Positions 37,546-45,607 of a stretch of DNA of 64,000 nt are shown one piece after another. This DNA is from Cognatundibacterium aquatile. Lineage in GTDB: Bacteria; Pseudomonadota; Gammaproteobacteria; Burkholderiales; Burkholderiaceae_D. The DNA is taken from positions 124,288-188,287 of the forward strand of contig NZ_JACOFT010000005.1 in assembly GCF_014699135.1 (NCBI RefSeq), written 5' to 3'. The stretch's first letter is position 1; every line of letters begins with the position of its first letter. The translations under genes and the position numbers were made by a program. A model generated the notes under the pieces. That model was not told the DNA's origin. It did not search any database and was given only the letters and a program-made list of their open reading frames with translations.

Positions 37546-38844
37546 ATGATGTCTGTACAGGAATTGTATCGTCAAAAACATCTTTCCCCGGAAGATGCCA
37601 TCAACCAAGTTAAGGATGGCGATTTCATCGTCGTACCAACAGGCGTTGGTGAGCCGCCCGCTTTATTGTCCGCCTTATCGGCACAACGCCGGCGCTTTCA
37701 CGATGTGAAGGTGGCGCAGATTTTACCAATCAGAAAATTCGACTATTTTGATCCTTCGACGGCAGAGCATGTCCGTCACGTTTCTTTCTTTTTTGGTGCG
37801 GCTTCCCGCGCTGGCGGGCAAGCAGGCGACATCGATTTTATTCCCAGCTATTTTTCAGAAATGCCGATGTTGATAGAGCGCGGCATGATCCCTTCCGATG
37901 TGGTGTTCACGCTGGCTTCTCCTATGGATGAGCATGGCTATTTTTCGCTGAGTCTGGCAGCCGATTACACGATGGCGGCGATCGCCAAAGCGCGTGCGGT
38001 GGTGCTGGAAGTAAATCCCAATGTGCCGTTTGCGAATGGTTCCTGCCACATCCATATTTCTCAGGTGGCAGCGCTGGTTGAAAGCAATCAAGCCGTCACC
38101 GAGGTCGGTCTGCCGGTAATCGGCCCTGTGCAGGAGGCTATCGGCAAATACGTTGCCGATATGATTGATGATGGTTCGACCTTGCAGATCGGTTACGGTG
38201 GTATTCCAGATGCGGTGGTGATGCAACTTACCAACAAGCACGATCTTGGCATTCATACAGAAATGATCGGTGACGGCATACTGACACTGGTGGAAAGTGG
38301 TGCCGTCACTAATCGCAAAAAGACGTTCATGCCGGGAAAAATGATTGCCACTTTTGTGCTTGGTTCAAAAAAATTGTATCAGTTCATCCACCGCAATCCG
38401 GCACTGGAAATGCATCCGGTGGACTTTACCAATGATCCGTATCTGGCGGCCAAAAATGACAAGCTGATCGCGATTAATGCGACCTTGCAAATTGACTTGC
38501 TGGGACAGTGCGGATCGGAAAGTCTGGGGCCAGTACCGTATTCGGGCACTGGCGGGCAGGTCGATTTTGTGCGGGCGGCGAATCGTTCCCGCGATGGTAA
38601 GGCGTTCATCGTCTTACCGGCAACGGCGAAAGACGACAGCATTACCCGTATCGTGCCGATGCTGACTCCGGGCACCCATGTCACGACTGGCAAAAACGAT
38701 ATTAACTACGTTGTCACCGAATTCGGCGTCGCCCAGTTACGCGGTAAATCGGCGAAGCAACGTGCGCAGGAAATGATCGCGATTGCTCACCCGGATTTCC
38801 GCGCGGAATTAACGCAGGAGGCCAGGCGCTTGCATCTGCTGTAA
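37546..38844 (+). CDS. Acetyl-CoA hydrolase/CoA-transferase family protein (4-hydroxybutyrate CoA-transferase type)
   Basis: 432 residues. Class I CoA-transferases move CoA between acyl groups through a glutamyl-CoA intermediate. Visible: V-P-T-G-V-G-E-P-P in the N-terminal domain, D-I-D-F-I-P-S-Y-F-S, L-Q-I-G-Y-G-G-I-P-D-A, the catalytic H-T-E-M-I-G-D-G (Glu), and the C-terminal G-T-G-G-Q-V-D-F-V-R and Y-V-V-T-E-F-G-V-A-Q-L. Substrate choice (acetate/succinate, 4-hydroxybutyrate or other) cannot be read from the sequence. The gene stands alone between divergent and same-strand neighbours, with its own hairpin terminator downstream. Confidence 0.88.
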   Translation: MMSVQELYRQKHLSPEDAINQVKDGDFIVVPTGVGEPPALLSALSAQRRRFHDVKVAQILPIRKFDYFDPSTAEHVRHVSFFFGAASRAGGQAGDIDFIPSYFSEMPMLIERGMIPSDVVFTLASPMDEHGYFSLSLAADYTMAAIAKARAVVLEVNPNVPFANGSCHIHISQVAALVESNQAVTEVGLPVIGPVQEAIGKYVADMIDDGSTLQIGYGGIPDAVVMQLTNKHDLGIHTEMIGDGILTLVESGAVTNRKKTFMPGKMIATFVLGSKKLYQFIHRNPALEMHPVDFTNDPYLAAKNDKLIAINATLQIDLLGQCGSESLGPVPYSGTGGQVDFVRAANRSRDGKAFIVLPATAKDDSITRIVPMLTPGTHVTTGKNDINYVVTEFGVAQLRGKSAKQRAQEMIAIAHPDFRAELTQEARRLHLL

Positions 38845-38896
38845 GCGCGATGATTGTCGCCAGCCTTTGCCTGAGTAAACGCCCCTGATTCGATGC

Positions 38897-38932
38897 GCCT
38901 GCTGGCATGAAAATGCCTTGCAGGCCTTATTT
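38897..38932 (+). terminator. Probable terminator after the CoA-transferase gene
   Basis: GCCTGC-T-GGCAT pairs with ATGCC-TT-GCAGGC around a GAAA tetraloop, followed by CTTATTTT. The stem has one small internal mismatch and the T-run is interrupted. Confidence 0.6.
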
Positions 38933-39027
38933 TATGCGGGGTTTTCTTTTAAGCGATGCGCGATAAAAAAACTGCTCCGATTGCCATGATTTATCGTGAT
39001 TTGAGCAAAGGAACAGAAAGCATAGCT

Positions 39028-39033
39028 TATAAT
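39028..39033 (+). promoter_or_regulatory. Candidate -10 box for the DUF4124 gene
   Basis: A perfect TATAAT lies 103 bases before the start codon at 39136. The -35 region is poor. Confidence 0.35.
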
Positions 39034-39135
39034 TGCTTAAATTTTAACAATAGAGACGTTCGACTGGCTTGCCAGCCTGCGTCAGTCACAGTGATGCGCG
39101 CATCCTGCAATCGATTAATTAATCAGGTAACGAGA

Positions 39136-39354
39136 ATGAATAAATTACTGAGTGTGCTGGTGTTGTCTCTGGCTCTTCCTATGATCAGCGCGGCGCAGAC
39201 GCCGGTGTTCAAATGTGAGGTCGATGGCCGCGTCGTCTGGTCGGACAGCCCATGCAAAGGTAAAGGCAAAGTAGTGCAGGTGAAATCCGTTGCCTCGTCC
39301 GAAAAGAAAAAGAATGGTGAAGCAGCCGTAGCCCCGCCGGACGCAAGAAAGTAA
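39136..39354 (+). CDS. Small secreted DUF4124-like protein
   Basis: 72 residues from the ATG at 39136. The frame stays open upstream, but the hydrophobic signal peptide (M-N-K-L-L-S-V then L-V-L-S-L-A-L, cleavage near S-A-A-Q) starts here. The mature part has F-K-C-E-V-D-G-R-V-V-W-S-D-S-P-C, the short two-cysteine motif of DUF4124, followed by a Lys-rich tail. The function is unknown. These proteins are common as single small exported genes in betaproteobacteria. Confidence 0.8.
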   Translation: MNKLLSVLVLSLALPMISAAQTPVFKCEVDGRVVWSDSPCKGKGKVVQVKSVASSEKKKNGEAAVAPPDARK

Positions 39355-39404
39355 ACTGATCTTGCTATGCGGTGTGCTAGTCGCATATTCATGAAAAAGT
39401 TTGA

Positions 39405-39431
39405 TGATGCTGATTAAATCAAATCAGCATC
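39405..39431. other. Ten-bp hairpin after the DUF4124 gene
   Basis: GATGCTGATT and AATCAGCATC are exact inverted copies with a seven-base loop, 50 bases after the stop codon. There is no T-run on the plus strand. Confidence 0.5.
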
Positions 39432-39579
39432 CTGCAAATTTGTTGTCTCGGGAATGACGCAATCTCGTCCCGGCACGGGCGAACGATGAATGATCTTTGA
39501 TCCAGAATCCGCTTTTCGCTGCTGTCACTTGCGGCTACACTGACGCTCTTTGTCCAGATCGTCTTGCCGGAGCCCATCT

Positions 39580-40341
39580 ATGAAAACCTCATCTTTACGT
39601 CGCACTGTTATTGCTGGTTTGTTGCTGGCGACGACGCTACCTGCGAGTGCCGGTTGGCTGGATATTTTCCGCAAAGGTAAAACAGTGGCTGGTTCCGGCA
39701 ATATCCAGAAACAAGTCAGAGTGGCCAGCGGATTTAACGAAATTGCGCTCGATCTTCCGGCGTATCTCGAATTGCGTCAGGGAGAAAAAGAAAGTGTCGA
39801 GATCGAGACCGATGATAATTTACAGAGCCTGGTTGAAGTCGTGGTGGAAAGCGGCGCGTTACAAATACGGCCGCAGCAGAAAAATGTTTACCCTGACAGT
39901 AAAGCGCTGAAGATTACGGTGTTTCTGAAAAATCTGGCGGAGCTGAAAATCAGCGGCTGGGGTAAGGTAAATGCAGAAAAATTACACATTCCCGGTCTGC
40001 ATATTGCGGTCAGTGGTTCCGGCGATGTGCGGATACAGGATTTGCGTACCGAGATACTGGAAATCGATATCAGCGGCAGCGGCAGCTTCAGTGCCGCCGG
40101 AACTTCAACGGAAATCAGCGGGAAAATCGGCGGCTCCGGCTCGTTGCTGATGGATACGCTGGAGGCCAACGATGTGCGTATCCGTATCGGCGGTTCCGGC
40201 CATGTCCGCACCTGGGTTCATAATAAGCTGGATGTGACTGTCGGCGGCTCCGGCGAAATCGAATATTACGGTGATCCCGCCGTTACCAAAACCATAGGCG
40301 GCTCCGGTCGTCTGATTCGACTGGGCAGCGCACCGCACTAA
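39580..40341 (+). CDS. Secreted head-GIN (DUF2807) domain protein
   Basis: 253 residues from the ATG at 39580, with GGAG seven bases before it. A signal peptide (about 1-24) is followed by F-R-K-G and a beta-helical domain with repeated short turns of the form S-G-S-G-D or G-G-S-G-x (S-G-S-G-D-V, S-G-S-G-S-F, G-G-S-G-S-L, G-G-S-G-H-V, G-G-S-G-E-I, G-G-S-G-R-L), typical of DUF2807. These proteins are thought to be envelope adhesin or auto-transporter-like modules. No catalytic site is known. The alpha/beta hydrolase gene lies 107 bases downstream. Confidence 0.87.
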   Translation: MKTSSLRRTVIAGLLLATTLPASAGWLDIFRKGKTVAGSGNIQKQVRVASGFNEIALDLPAYLELRQGEKESVEIETDDNLQSLVEVVVESGALQIRPQQKNVYPDSKALKITVFLKNLAELKISGWGKVNAEKLHIPGLHIAVSGSGDVRIQDLRTEILEIDISGSGSFSAAGTSTEISGKIGGSGSLLMDTLEANDVRIRIGGSGHVRTWVHNKLDVTVGGSGEIEYYGDPAVTKTIGGSGRLIRLGSAPH

Positions 40342-40448
40342 TCACCGCTGTCGGGCAATGTCATTCTTCCGGTAAGAAACTGCACAGGAAAAAGGCGATG
40401 CATCCTATAATCTCGCTCTCTTACTGAATTGTTTTTTTTCTGTCATCA

Positions 40449-41402
40449 ATGAGTGTCCGTCAACGCGTTTCTATGGCTGTCCTGAGTCTCTTTATCTTGT
40501 TAGCAGGTGCTTTGTTTCTGGGTTTAGCGATCGCCTGGGCACCTGACAAATCTGTCGATGACCTGAAACAAAAATGGGCACCTGCACCTTCAAAATTTAT
40601 TGATGTTCACGGTTTGCAGGTGCATGTGCGCGACGAAGGCCTGGCGGACGATCCCGTTCCGGTGATGCTGATCCATGGCACCTCATCCAGCCTGCATACC
40701 TGGGAACCGTGGGTGAAAGCCTTGAAGGCAGAACGCCGCGTGATCACCATGGATTTACCCGGTTTTGGTCTGACCGGGCCGAATCAGGAAAATGATTACA
40801 GCACGACGGCTTACGTGCGTTTCATTCTGGATCTGATGGATAGCTTGCATCTGTCTAAAGTCGTGTTGGGCGGTAACTCTCTTGGTGGCGAAATCGCCTG
40901 GGAAGTCGCTGCTGCTGCACCGGCGCGGGTAGACAAACTGATCCTGGTGGATGCAGCAGGTTATGCGTTCACACCAAAATCGATACCAGTTGGTTTTCAG
41001 ATTGCGCGCATGCCTATGATGTCGTGGGTGATGGATCACTGCCTGCCGCGCTCTATGGTTGAATCCAGCGTCAAGAATGTTTATGCCCGCCCGGAAAAAG
41101 TCACGCCAGCCTTAGTTGATCGCTATGAAGCGATGATGCTGCGCGAAGGAAATCGTCCCGCCCTGCGCCAGCGTATCAGCCAGCTCGCCATCGGCGATCA
41201 TGCTGAACTAATCAAAACGATACGTGTACCGACCCTGATACTCTGGGGTGGCAAAGATCAGTTGATACCGCCGGAAAACGCAGAGTGGTTTCAGCAAGAT
41301 ATTGCTAACAGCAAGCTGATTATGTTTGATGAACTCGGCCATGTTCCGCAGGAAGAAAATCCCGTAGTCACCGTCGCTGCGGTCCGCATATTTTTGCAGT
41401 AA
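40449..41402 (+). CDS. Membrane-anchored alpha/beta hydrolase
   Basis: 317 residues. An N-terminal hydrophobic helix (about 8-31) suggests anchoring in the inner membrane, facing the periplasm. The hydrolase fold has the oxyanion motif L-I-H-G-T, the nucleophile elbow G-N-S-L-G-G (Ser near 146), the acid in L-W-G-G-K-D and the late His in E-L-G-H-V-P-Q-E-E-N. Esterase, lipase or C-C hydrolase activity is possible. The gene is followed 15 bases later by a cytochrome c gene on the same strand, so they may be co-transcribed. Confidence 0.86.
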   Translation: MSVRQRVSMAVLSLFILLAGALFLGLAIAWAPDKSVDDLKQKWAPAPSKFIDVHGLQVHVRDEGLADDPVPVMLIHGTSSSLHTWEPWVKALKAERRVITMDLPGFGLTGPNQENDYSTTAYVRFILDLMDSLHLSKVVLGGNSLGGEIAWEVAAAAPARVDKLILVDAAGYAFTPKSIPVGFQIARMPMMSWVMDHCLPRSMVESSVKNVYARPEKVTPALVDRYEAMMLREGNRPALRQRISQLAIGDHAELIKTIRVPTLILWGGKDQLIPPENAEWFQQDIANSKLIMFDELGHVPQEENPVVTVAAVRIFLQ

Positions 41403-41417
41403 TCTGAGGAACCCGTC

Positions 41418-41747
41418 ATGTCCGCTTTTCGTCTGTGTATTTCTTACGGTCTTGTCGCGCTGAGTTTGCTTGGCACCGGTATTGCAGGGGCCGAAGATGT
41501 GATGGCCGAAGGCAAGAAAATCTTCAATCAGAAAGCCGAGCCGAAATGTGCGATGTGCCATAGCCTGAAACATGCGGATTCGTATGCAGAAGGCGGCCCC
41601 GACTTGGACGAGCTGAAGCCGGATGCGGCGCGGGTGGAAAAAGCGGTGCGTAACGGCATAGGTGAAATGCCGGTGATTACCGGATTGACTGATGCAGAAA
41701 TCAAACTGGTGGCGCGCTATCTGGCAGAAGTCGCCGGTAAGAAATAA
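41418..41747 (+). CDS. Small monohaem cytochrome c
   Basis: 109 residues. A signal peptide (about 1-25, ending I-A-G-A-E) directs it to the periplasm. The haem-binding C-A-M-C-H is at residues 44-48, and a Met ligand is likely in G-E-M-P-V-I-T-G-L. It is a class I electron carrier. It starts 15 bases after the alpha/beta hydrolase stop codon. The redox partner is not visible in the window. The downstream 640 bases hold no gene but carry the hairpin array. Confidence 0.88.
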   Translation: MSAFRLCISYGLVALSLLGTGIAGAEDVMAEGKKIFNQKAEPKCAMCHSLKHADSYAEGGPDLDELKPDAARVEKAVRNGIGEMPVITGLTDAEIKLVARYLAEVAGKK

Positions 41748-41830
41748 GCTGCTAAGAAATAATTCAGTGCAATCTGCACAAACCTTACATCTGCGCTCGT
41801 TCTGATCGGCCAAAACAAAAGCGGCAGACA

Positions 41831-41855
41831 ACAAAAAGCCCACCATACGGTGGGC
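41831..41855 (-). terminator. Minus-strand terminator at the left end of the hairpin array
   Basis: Read on the minus strand, GCCCACC and GGTGGGC pair around GTAT and are followed by five T. It would end a transcript coming from the csp side through the array. Confidence 0.8.
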
Positions 41856-41869
41856 GATCCATTCATTGC

Positions 41870-41967
41870 AGTGACTCGTCAGCAACCCATGCTATCTGCG
41901 TGGTGCCACTGACTGTAACAATGCCCGTGCTATCTGCGCGGTGCTTGTCGTGGTGAGTCACTTTTTT
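41870..41967 (+). ncRNA. Hairpin-array unit 1 (two TATCT hairpins inside an outer stem)
   Basis: Outer stem AGTGACTC (41870-41877) with GAGTCACT (41955-41962), then six T. Inside are hairpin CCATGC-TATCT-GCGTGG (41887-41903) and hairpin CCGTGC-TATCT-GCGCGG (41925-41941). The inner stems differ between copies but remain paired (with G-T wobbles), and the loop is identical. The strand is not certain, because a minus-strand terminator also bounds the unit. No RNA family was identified. Confidence 0.6.
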
Positions 41968-42117
41968 CTGCGTTGTCAGTCAATACTGGCAACCTCAGAG
42001 GGCAAAACGAATGCGTACCTTCGCAAGATCGACCAACGCATTTTTTCATGATGCACACGCATCAGTAAAAAAGAGATGGACGATTGCATAGCAAAAAGCA
42101 GATGCTTTCCAGTGAAA

Positions 42118-42183
42118 CTCACTGATCAACTACGCCATTTTCCGATAACCCATACTATCTGTATGGTGCCACCAGCCGGTGAG
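42118..42183 (+). ncRNA. Hairpin-array unit 2
   Basis: Outer stem CTCACTG (42118-42124) with CGGTGAG (42177-42183, one wobble). Inside, hairpin CCATAC-TATCT-GTATGG (42150-42166) is a fully compensated version of the unit 3 stem. Unlike units 1 and 3, no T-run follows on the plus strand. Confidence 0.55.
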
Positions 42184-42256
42184 AATTGATTGCCGCCAGA
42201 GTGCACTGCGTGAGAGCAGCGTACTGGTATGCGAAGGCTTGCTGTAACGGTCAGAC

Positions 42257-42321
42257 TTTGTTCATCAGCAACCCATGCTATCTGCATGGTGTCACTGGCC
42301 GGTATTGCAGAACAAATTTTT
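42257..42321 (+). ncRNA. Hairpin-array unit 3
   Basis: Outer stem TTTGTTC (42257-42263) with GAACAAA (42310-42316), then five T. Inside, CAGCAACCCATGC-TATCT-GCATGG (stem 42273-42289) is followed by TGTCACTGGCCGG. The flanks CAGCAACC and GGTG(C/T)CAC are shared with the first hairpin of unit 1. Confidence 0.6.
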
Positions 42322-42386
42322 CATCACAGCAAAAACGGTTGGCGCTGTTCTGGCAAGCATCGCCTGCCGGAATATGCCGGGAGACT

Positions 42387-42599
42387 TTAAGCCAGAATCT
42401 GGATATTGCCTGCTTTGTCGCCTTTAGGGCCTGTCGTGCGTTCAAAAGAAACGCGCTGATTTTCGCTCAGACTTTTGAAGCCGCTCGATTGAATGTCCTG
42501 AAAGTGGGCGAACAAATCTGCACCACCTGCATCAGGAGCGATGAAGCCGAAGCCCTTAGCGTCGTTGAACCATTTTACGATACCTGTTTGAGTACTCAT
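42387..42599 (-). CDS. Cold-shock protein (CspA family)
   Basis: 70 residues, one cold-shock domain. It binds single-stranded RNA and DNA and melts RNA structure. Both RNA-binding motifs are present: K-G-F-G-F-I (RNP1) and D-L-F-A-H-F (RNP2). The ribosome site AAAGGA lies eight bases before the ATG. The hairpin array lies directly downstream on the same transcript strand and ends in a minus-strand terminator, so the array could be the 3' part of this message. The upstream region probably carries a long cold-shock leader, as is usual in the family. Confidence 0.95.
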   Translation of the reverse strand: MSTQTGIVKWFNDAKGFGFIAPDAGGADLFAHFQDIQSSGFKSLSENQRVSFERTTGPKGDKAGNIQILA

Positions 42600-43135
42600 G
42601 TTTTTATTCCTTTACGTGAAACATAGGCGAAATTGCCTTGGAGGCACTTGAAACCAAGAAATAAAACCGGAGGAGAAAAAACAGAACAGCCAGAGGATAC
42701 AGCTATGCGGAATTGGGACCAACAATATAAGGACTTGATGCAAGTACGGAACGGAATATACACGGGAAAACAACAAACACCAAACTTTATTTTTAATCCG
42801 ATCTGGTATTGATCACACAAAAGAGCATTCTTCCACCACAAAAAAATGCCAGCTTTTCATAGACAAAAACAGGCTCCGCATCAGGTGTTTAAGTGCTTGT
42901 TTTTATTACGAAAATTAATTGAAAATATTTTTCATTGTTGGTGATTCATATGATTTTTCCGTGGTGTTTTTTATATTCCATATATCTTTTTCATCTTTTC
43001 TAAGTGAAAAAAGGTCGTTGGGCAGCCAGCCCTCAGCACGTAGCATGAATCTCCATCGCTGCAGTCATTTTCTGACTGCGTTATCAGGCGTTCGTTATCA
43101 GGCGTCCGTTTTGCCAATTACAAAGAGGTTTATTC
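42600..43135. other. Divergent 536-bp region between csp and the TonB receptor
   Basis: No gene. It holds the csp leader (minus) and the receptor leader (plus). Visible: an AT-rich palindrome TGAAAA-TAT-TTTTCA (42920-42934), a hairpin GCAGTCA-TTTTC-TGACTGC (43061-43079) and a direct repeat of CGTTATCAGGCGT (43079-43091 and 43093-43105) just before the receptor gene. No riboswitch consensus was recognised. Confidence 0.5.
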
Positions 43136-45535
43136 ATGCGTGCGTATCAAACTTTTTCTATTCCCGTTCCCCGCCGTTCCATCAGTCTGCTGATCGGCGC
43201 TTTATTCAGCAGTCTGGTGGCTCCGGCTTCGGCTGTGTATGCGCAACAAGCCGAGATCGCTGCAGCTGATACTGTGATTGTCACCGGCACGCGCAGCATC
43301 AAGCGCACTGTCTCTGATTCCGAAGCACCTATCGATATTCTGACCAGTAAAGATTTGCAGGCCAGCGGCACCGGTGAATTAGGTACTGCCTTAAGCCGCT
43401 TGCTGCCTTCCTTGAATTTCCCGCGTCCGGCTGTTGCTGACGGCACTTCTGCGAGTCGTCCGGCACAATTGCGCGGCTTGTCACCCGATCAGACGCTGGT
43501 GCTGGTGAATGGCAAGCGCTGGCACACGACGGCGATTGTCAACGTCAACGGCACGGCAGGGCGCGGATCTTCACCGGCTGATCTGAATACCATTCCTATT
43601 TCTGCGATTGAAAAAGTCGAAGTTCTGCGCGATGGTGCAGCGGCGCAATATGGTTCTGATGCGATTGCCGGCGTGATCAACATCATTCTCAAAAAAGGTG
43701 CGGCGGGCGGCGAGTTACAAGCAGGAGGCGGTCAATACAGCAAGGGTGACGGCACGCAAGGTGCGCTGAGCGCCAACTTTGGTAGCCAACTGGGCGACAA
43801 AGGCTGGGTGCGTTTTACCGCAGAACAAAAATATCAGGGCGAGACCAACCGCGCGGGTGCTGATTTGCGTAATCCGGCCGAGCCTTTGTATGGCAAGGTC
43901 ACGCAGAAACAAGGTGACCCGAAAGTTCAGCAAACCAATTTGGGACTGAATGGGTCTTTGCCGCTGAATAATGATCTTGAACTGTATGCGTTTGCGAATG
44001 TCAGCCAGCGTGATTCCGATGCGGCCGCAACCTGGCGCACGGCTTACACCAGCGGCACGACTTTGCGCACACCGCTGTATCCACAAGGCTTTTTGCCGAA
44101 TGAAGCGGCAAGAAATACCGATGTTTCCACCGTGGTCGGGATCAAAGGGCGGGCCGATGGCTGGCGCTGGGATGCGAGTGCCAATTACGGTTCGAATGAA
44201 TTCAGCCTCGATGTGAATAACAGCGTCAACCTCAGTTTAGGTGCTGCCAGCCCGACCAGTTTTTATGCTGGTAAATTAAAAAATTCGCAGACACTGGCGA
44301 ACTTTGATGCGGCCAAAGAATTTGAATTTGCCGGTCTGGCGAACCCGCTGACATTGGCGGTCGGTGCCGAATACCGGCGTGATCAATATGAGATCAGCGC
44401 CGGTGAGCCAAACTCGTATTTCGGCAGCGGTGCGCAGGGTTTCTCCGGCTTCCAGCCATCGAATGCAGGCAGCTTTAACCGTCACAGCACATCGGTGTAT
44501 GCGAACGTTGAAGCCGAGCTGACAAAACAACTCAGCGCCTCAGTCGCGGTGCGGCATGAAAATTACAGCGATTTTGGCAGCGTCACTTCCGGTAAATTAT
44601 CGGGCCGTTTTGCTGTGACACCGGAATTTGCGTTGCGTGGTGCGGCGTCCAATGGCTTCCGCGCACCATCGTTAGCGCAGCAAAATTACACGATCTCGAC
44701 CACCAATCTGATCACCATTAACGGCACCTCGCAACTGGTCGATACCGGCACCTTTGGCGTTGCTACTGCGGCGGCAAAAGCGTTGGGTGCGAAACCGCTG
44801 GAAGCTGAAAAATCGCGCAACTATAGTCTGGGTGCGGTGTTGCAGCCGAATAAAAATGTCTCGCTGAGCGTCGATGCGTATCAGATCGATATTGATAACC
44901 GCATTTTGTATTCCGGTAATCTGGTGTTGCCAGCGGCCTTGCAAAGCGTGCTGGCGAAACAGGGCGTGCTGGTCGGCGCCGCGCGTTATTTCACGAATGC
45001 GCTGGATTCACAAACACGCGGCGTGGATATCGTCGGCACTTATCAGCTGAGCCTGACTGGCAGCGATAAACTCGGGCTGACGCTGGGTTACAACCACAAC
45101 AAAACTACCGTCAGCCATGTGGCGGCGAATCCGGCGGTGCTGGCGCAAAATAATCTGTTGCTGATTGATCGGCAATCGCTGTTGCGCGCGACTGATTCTG
45201 CACCGAAAGACAAGCTGACACTGAGCGCTGATTACGCGCTCAATCAATGGACGGCGCGTGCGCAGGCAACCCGTTACGGCAGCTTCGTTTCGCCGCAAAA
45301 TAATGCAACGCTGGATCAGACTTATGGTGCGAATGTGGTGGTCGATATTTCTGCCAGCTATCGCATCGGCAAGTGGACGCTGACCGGTGGCATCGACAAT
45401 CTGGGCGACAAATATCCGGATCAGGTGACATCAACCGGGAACCTGAATACCGGCGGCACTTTGCCTTACAGCACCTTCTCGCCGTATGGTTTCAATGGTC
45501 GTTATTTCTATGCGAAGGCAGCTTACGCCTGGTAA
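43136..45535 (+). CDS. TonB-dependent outer-membrane receptor
   Basis: 799 residues. A signal peptide (about 1-36, ending A-V-Y-A-Q-Q) is followed by a TonB-box-like D-T-V-I-V-T-G-T, a plug domain (Q-L-R-G-L-S-P-D-Q-T-L-V-L-V-N-G-K-R, then V-E-V-L-R-D-G-A-A-A-Q-Y-G-S-D-A-I-A-G-V-I-N) and a 22-strand barrel ending Y-A-K-A-A-Y-A-W. The family imports scarce ligands such as iron chelates, vitamins or sugars. The ligand cannot be assigned. Neighbours on the far side (alpha/beta hydrolase, DUF1045, PhnM) do not decide it. Strong bidirectional terminator downstream. Confidence 0.92.
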   Translation: MRAYQTFSIPVPRRSISLLIGALFSSLVAPASAVYAQQAEIAAADTVIVTGTRSIKRTVSDSEAPIDILTSKDLQASGTGELGTALSRLLPSLNFPRPAVADGTSASRPAQLRGLSPDQTLVLVNGKRWHTTAIVNVNGTAGRGSSPADLNTIPISAIEKVEVLRDGAAAQYGSDAIAGVINIILKKGAAGGELQAGGGQYSKGDGTQGALSANFGSQLGDKGWVRFTAEQKYQGETNRAGADLRNPAEPLYGKVTQKQGDPKVQQTNLGLNGSLPLNNDLELYAFANVSQRDSDAAATWRTAYTSGTTLRTPLYPQGFLPNEAARNTDVSTVVGIKGRADGWRWDASANYGSNEFSLDVNNSVNLSLGAASPTSFYAGKLKNSQTLANFDAAKEFEFAGLANPLTLAVGAEYRRDQYEISAGEPNSYFGSGAQGFSGFQPSNAGSFNRHSTSVYANVEAELTKQLSASVAVRHENYSDFGSVTSGKLSGRFAVTPEFALRGAASNGFRAPSLAQQNYTISTTNLITINGTSQLVDTGTFGVATAAAKALGAKPLEAEKSRNYSLGAVLQPNKNVSLSVDAYQIDIDNRILYSGNLVLPAALQSVLAKQGVLVGAARYFTNALDSQTRGVDIVGTYQLSLTGSDKLGLTLGYNHNKTTVSHVAANPAVLAQNNLLLIDRQSLLRATDSAPKDKLTLSADYALNQWTARAQATRYGSFVSPQNNATLDQTYGANVVVDISASYRIGKWTLTGGIDNLGDKYPDQVTSTGNLNTGGTLPYSTFSPYGFNGRYFYAKAAYAW

Positions 45536-45558
45536 TTTTCAGGTCAGCAGCAAGTACG

Positions 45559-45590
45559 AAAAAAGCCGGGAAAATTTCCGGCTTTTTTTC
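45559..45590. terminator. Bidirectional terminator after the TonB receptor gene
   Basis: AAAAAAGCCGG and CCGGCTTTTTT pair around GAAAATTT. T-runs are present on both strands. It is 23 bases after the stop codon, and the repeat element follows. Confidence 0.85.
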
Positions 45591-45607
45591 TGCATTTTTA
45601 TACATTT

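Noticed and set aside
38956-39135. N-terminal extension of the DUF4124 protein
   Set aside because: The frame is open upstream, but the signal peptide and ribosome site start at 39136. The extension has no signal-like or family features.
41870-42321. CRISPR array
   Set aside because: The repeated units are not identical, spacing is irregular (about 20 to over 200 bases), and no cas genes are present. The paired changes in the stems fit RNA structure instead.
41418-42386. A cytochrome c downstream operon partner
   Set aside because: No coding frame with ribosome site or protein-like features lies in the 640 bases after the gene.
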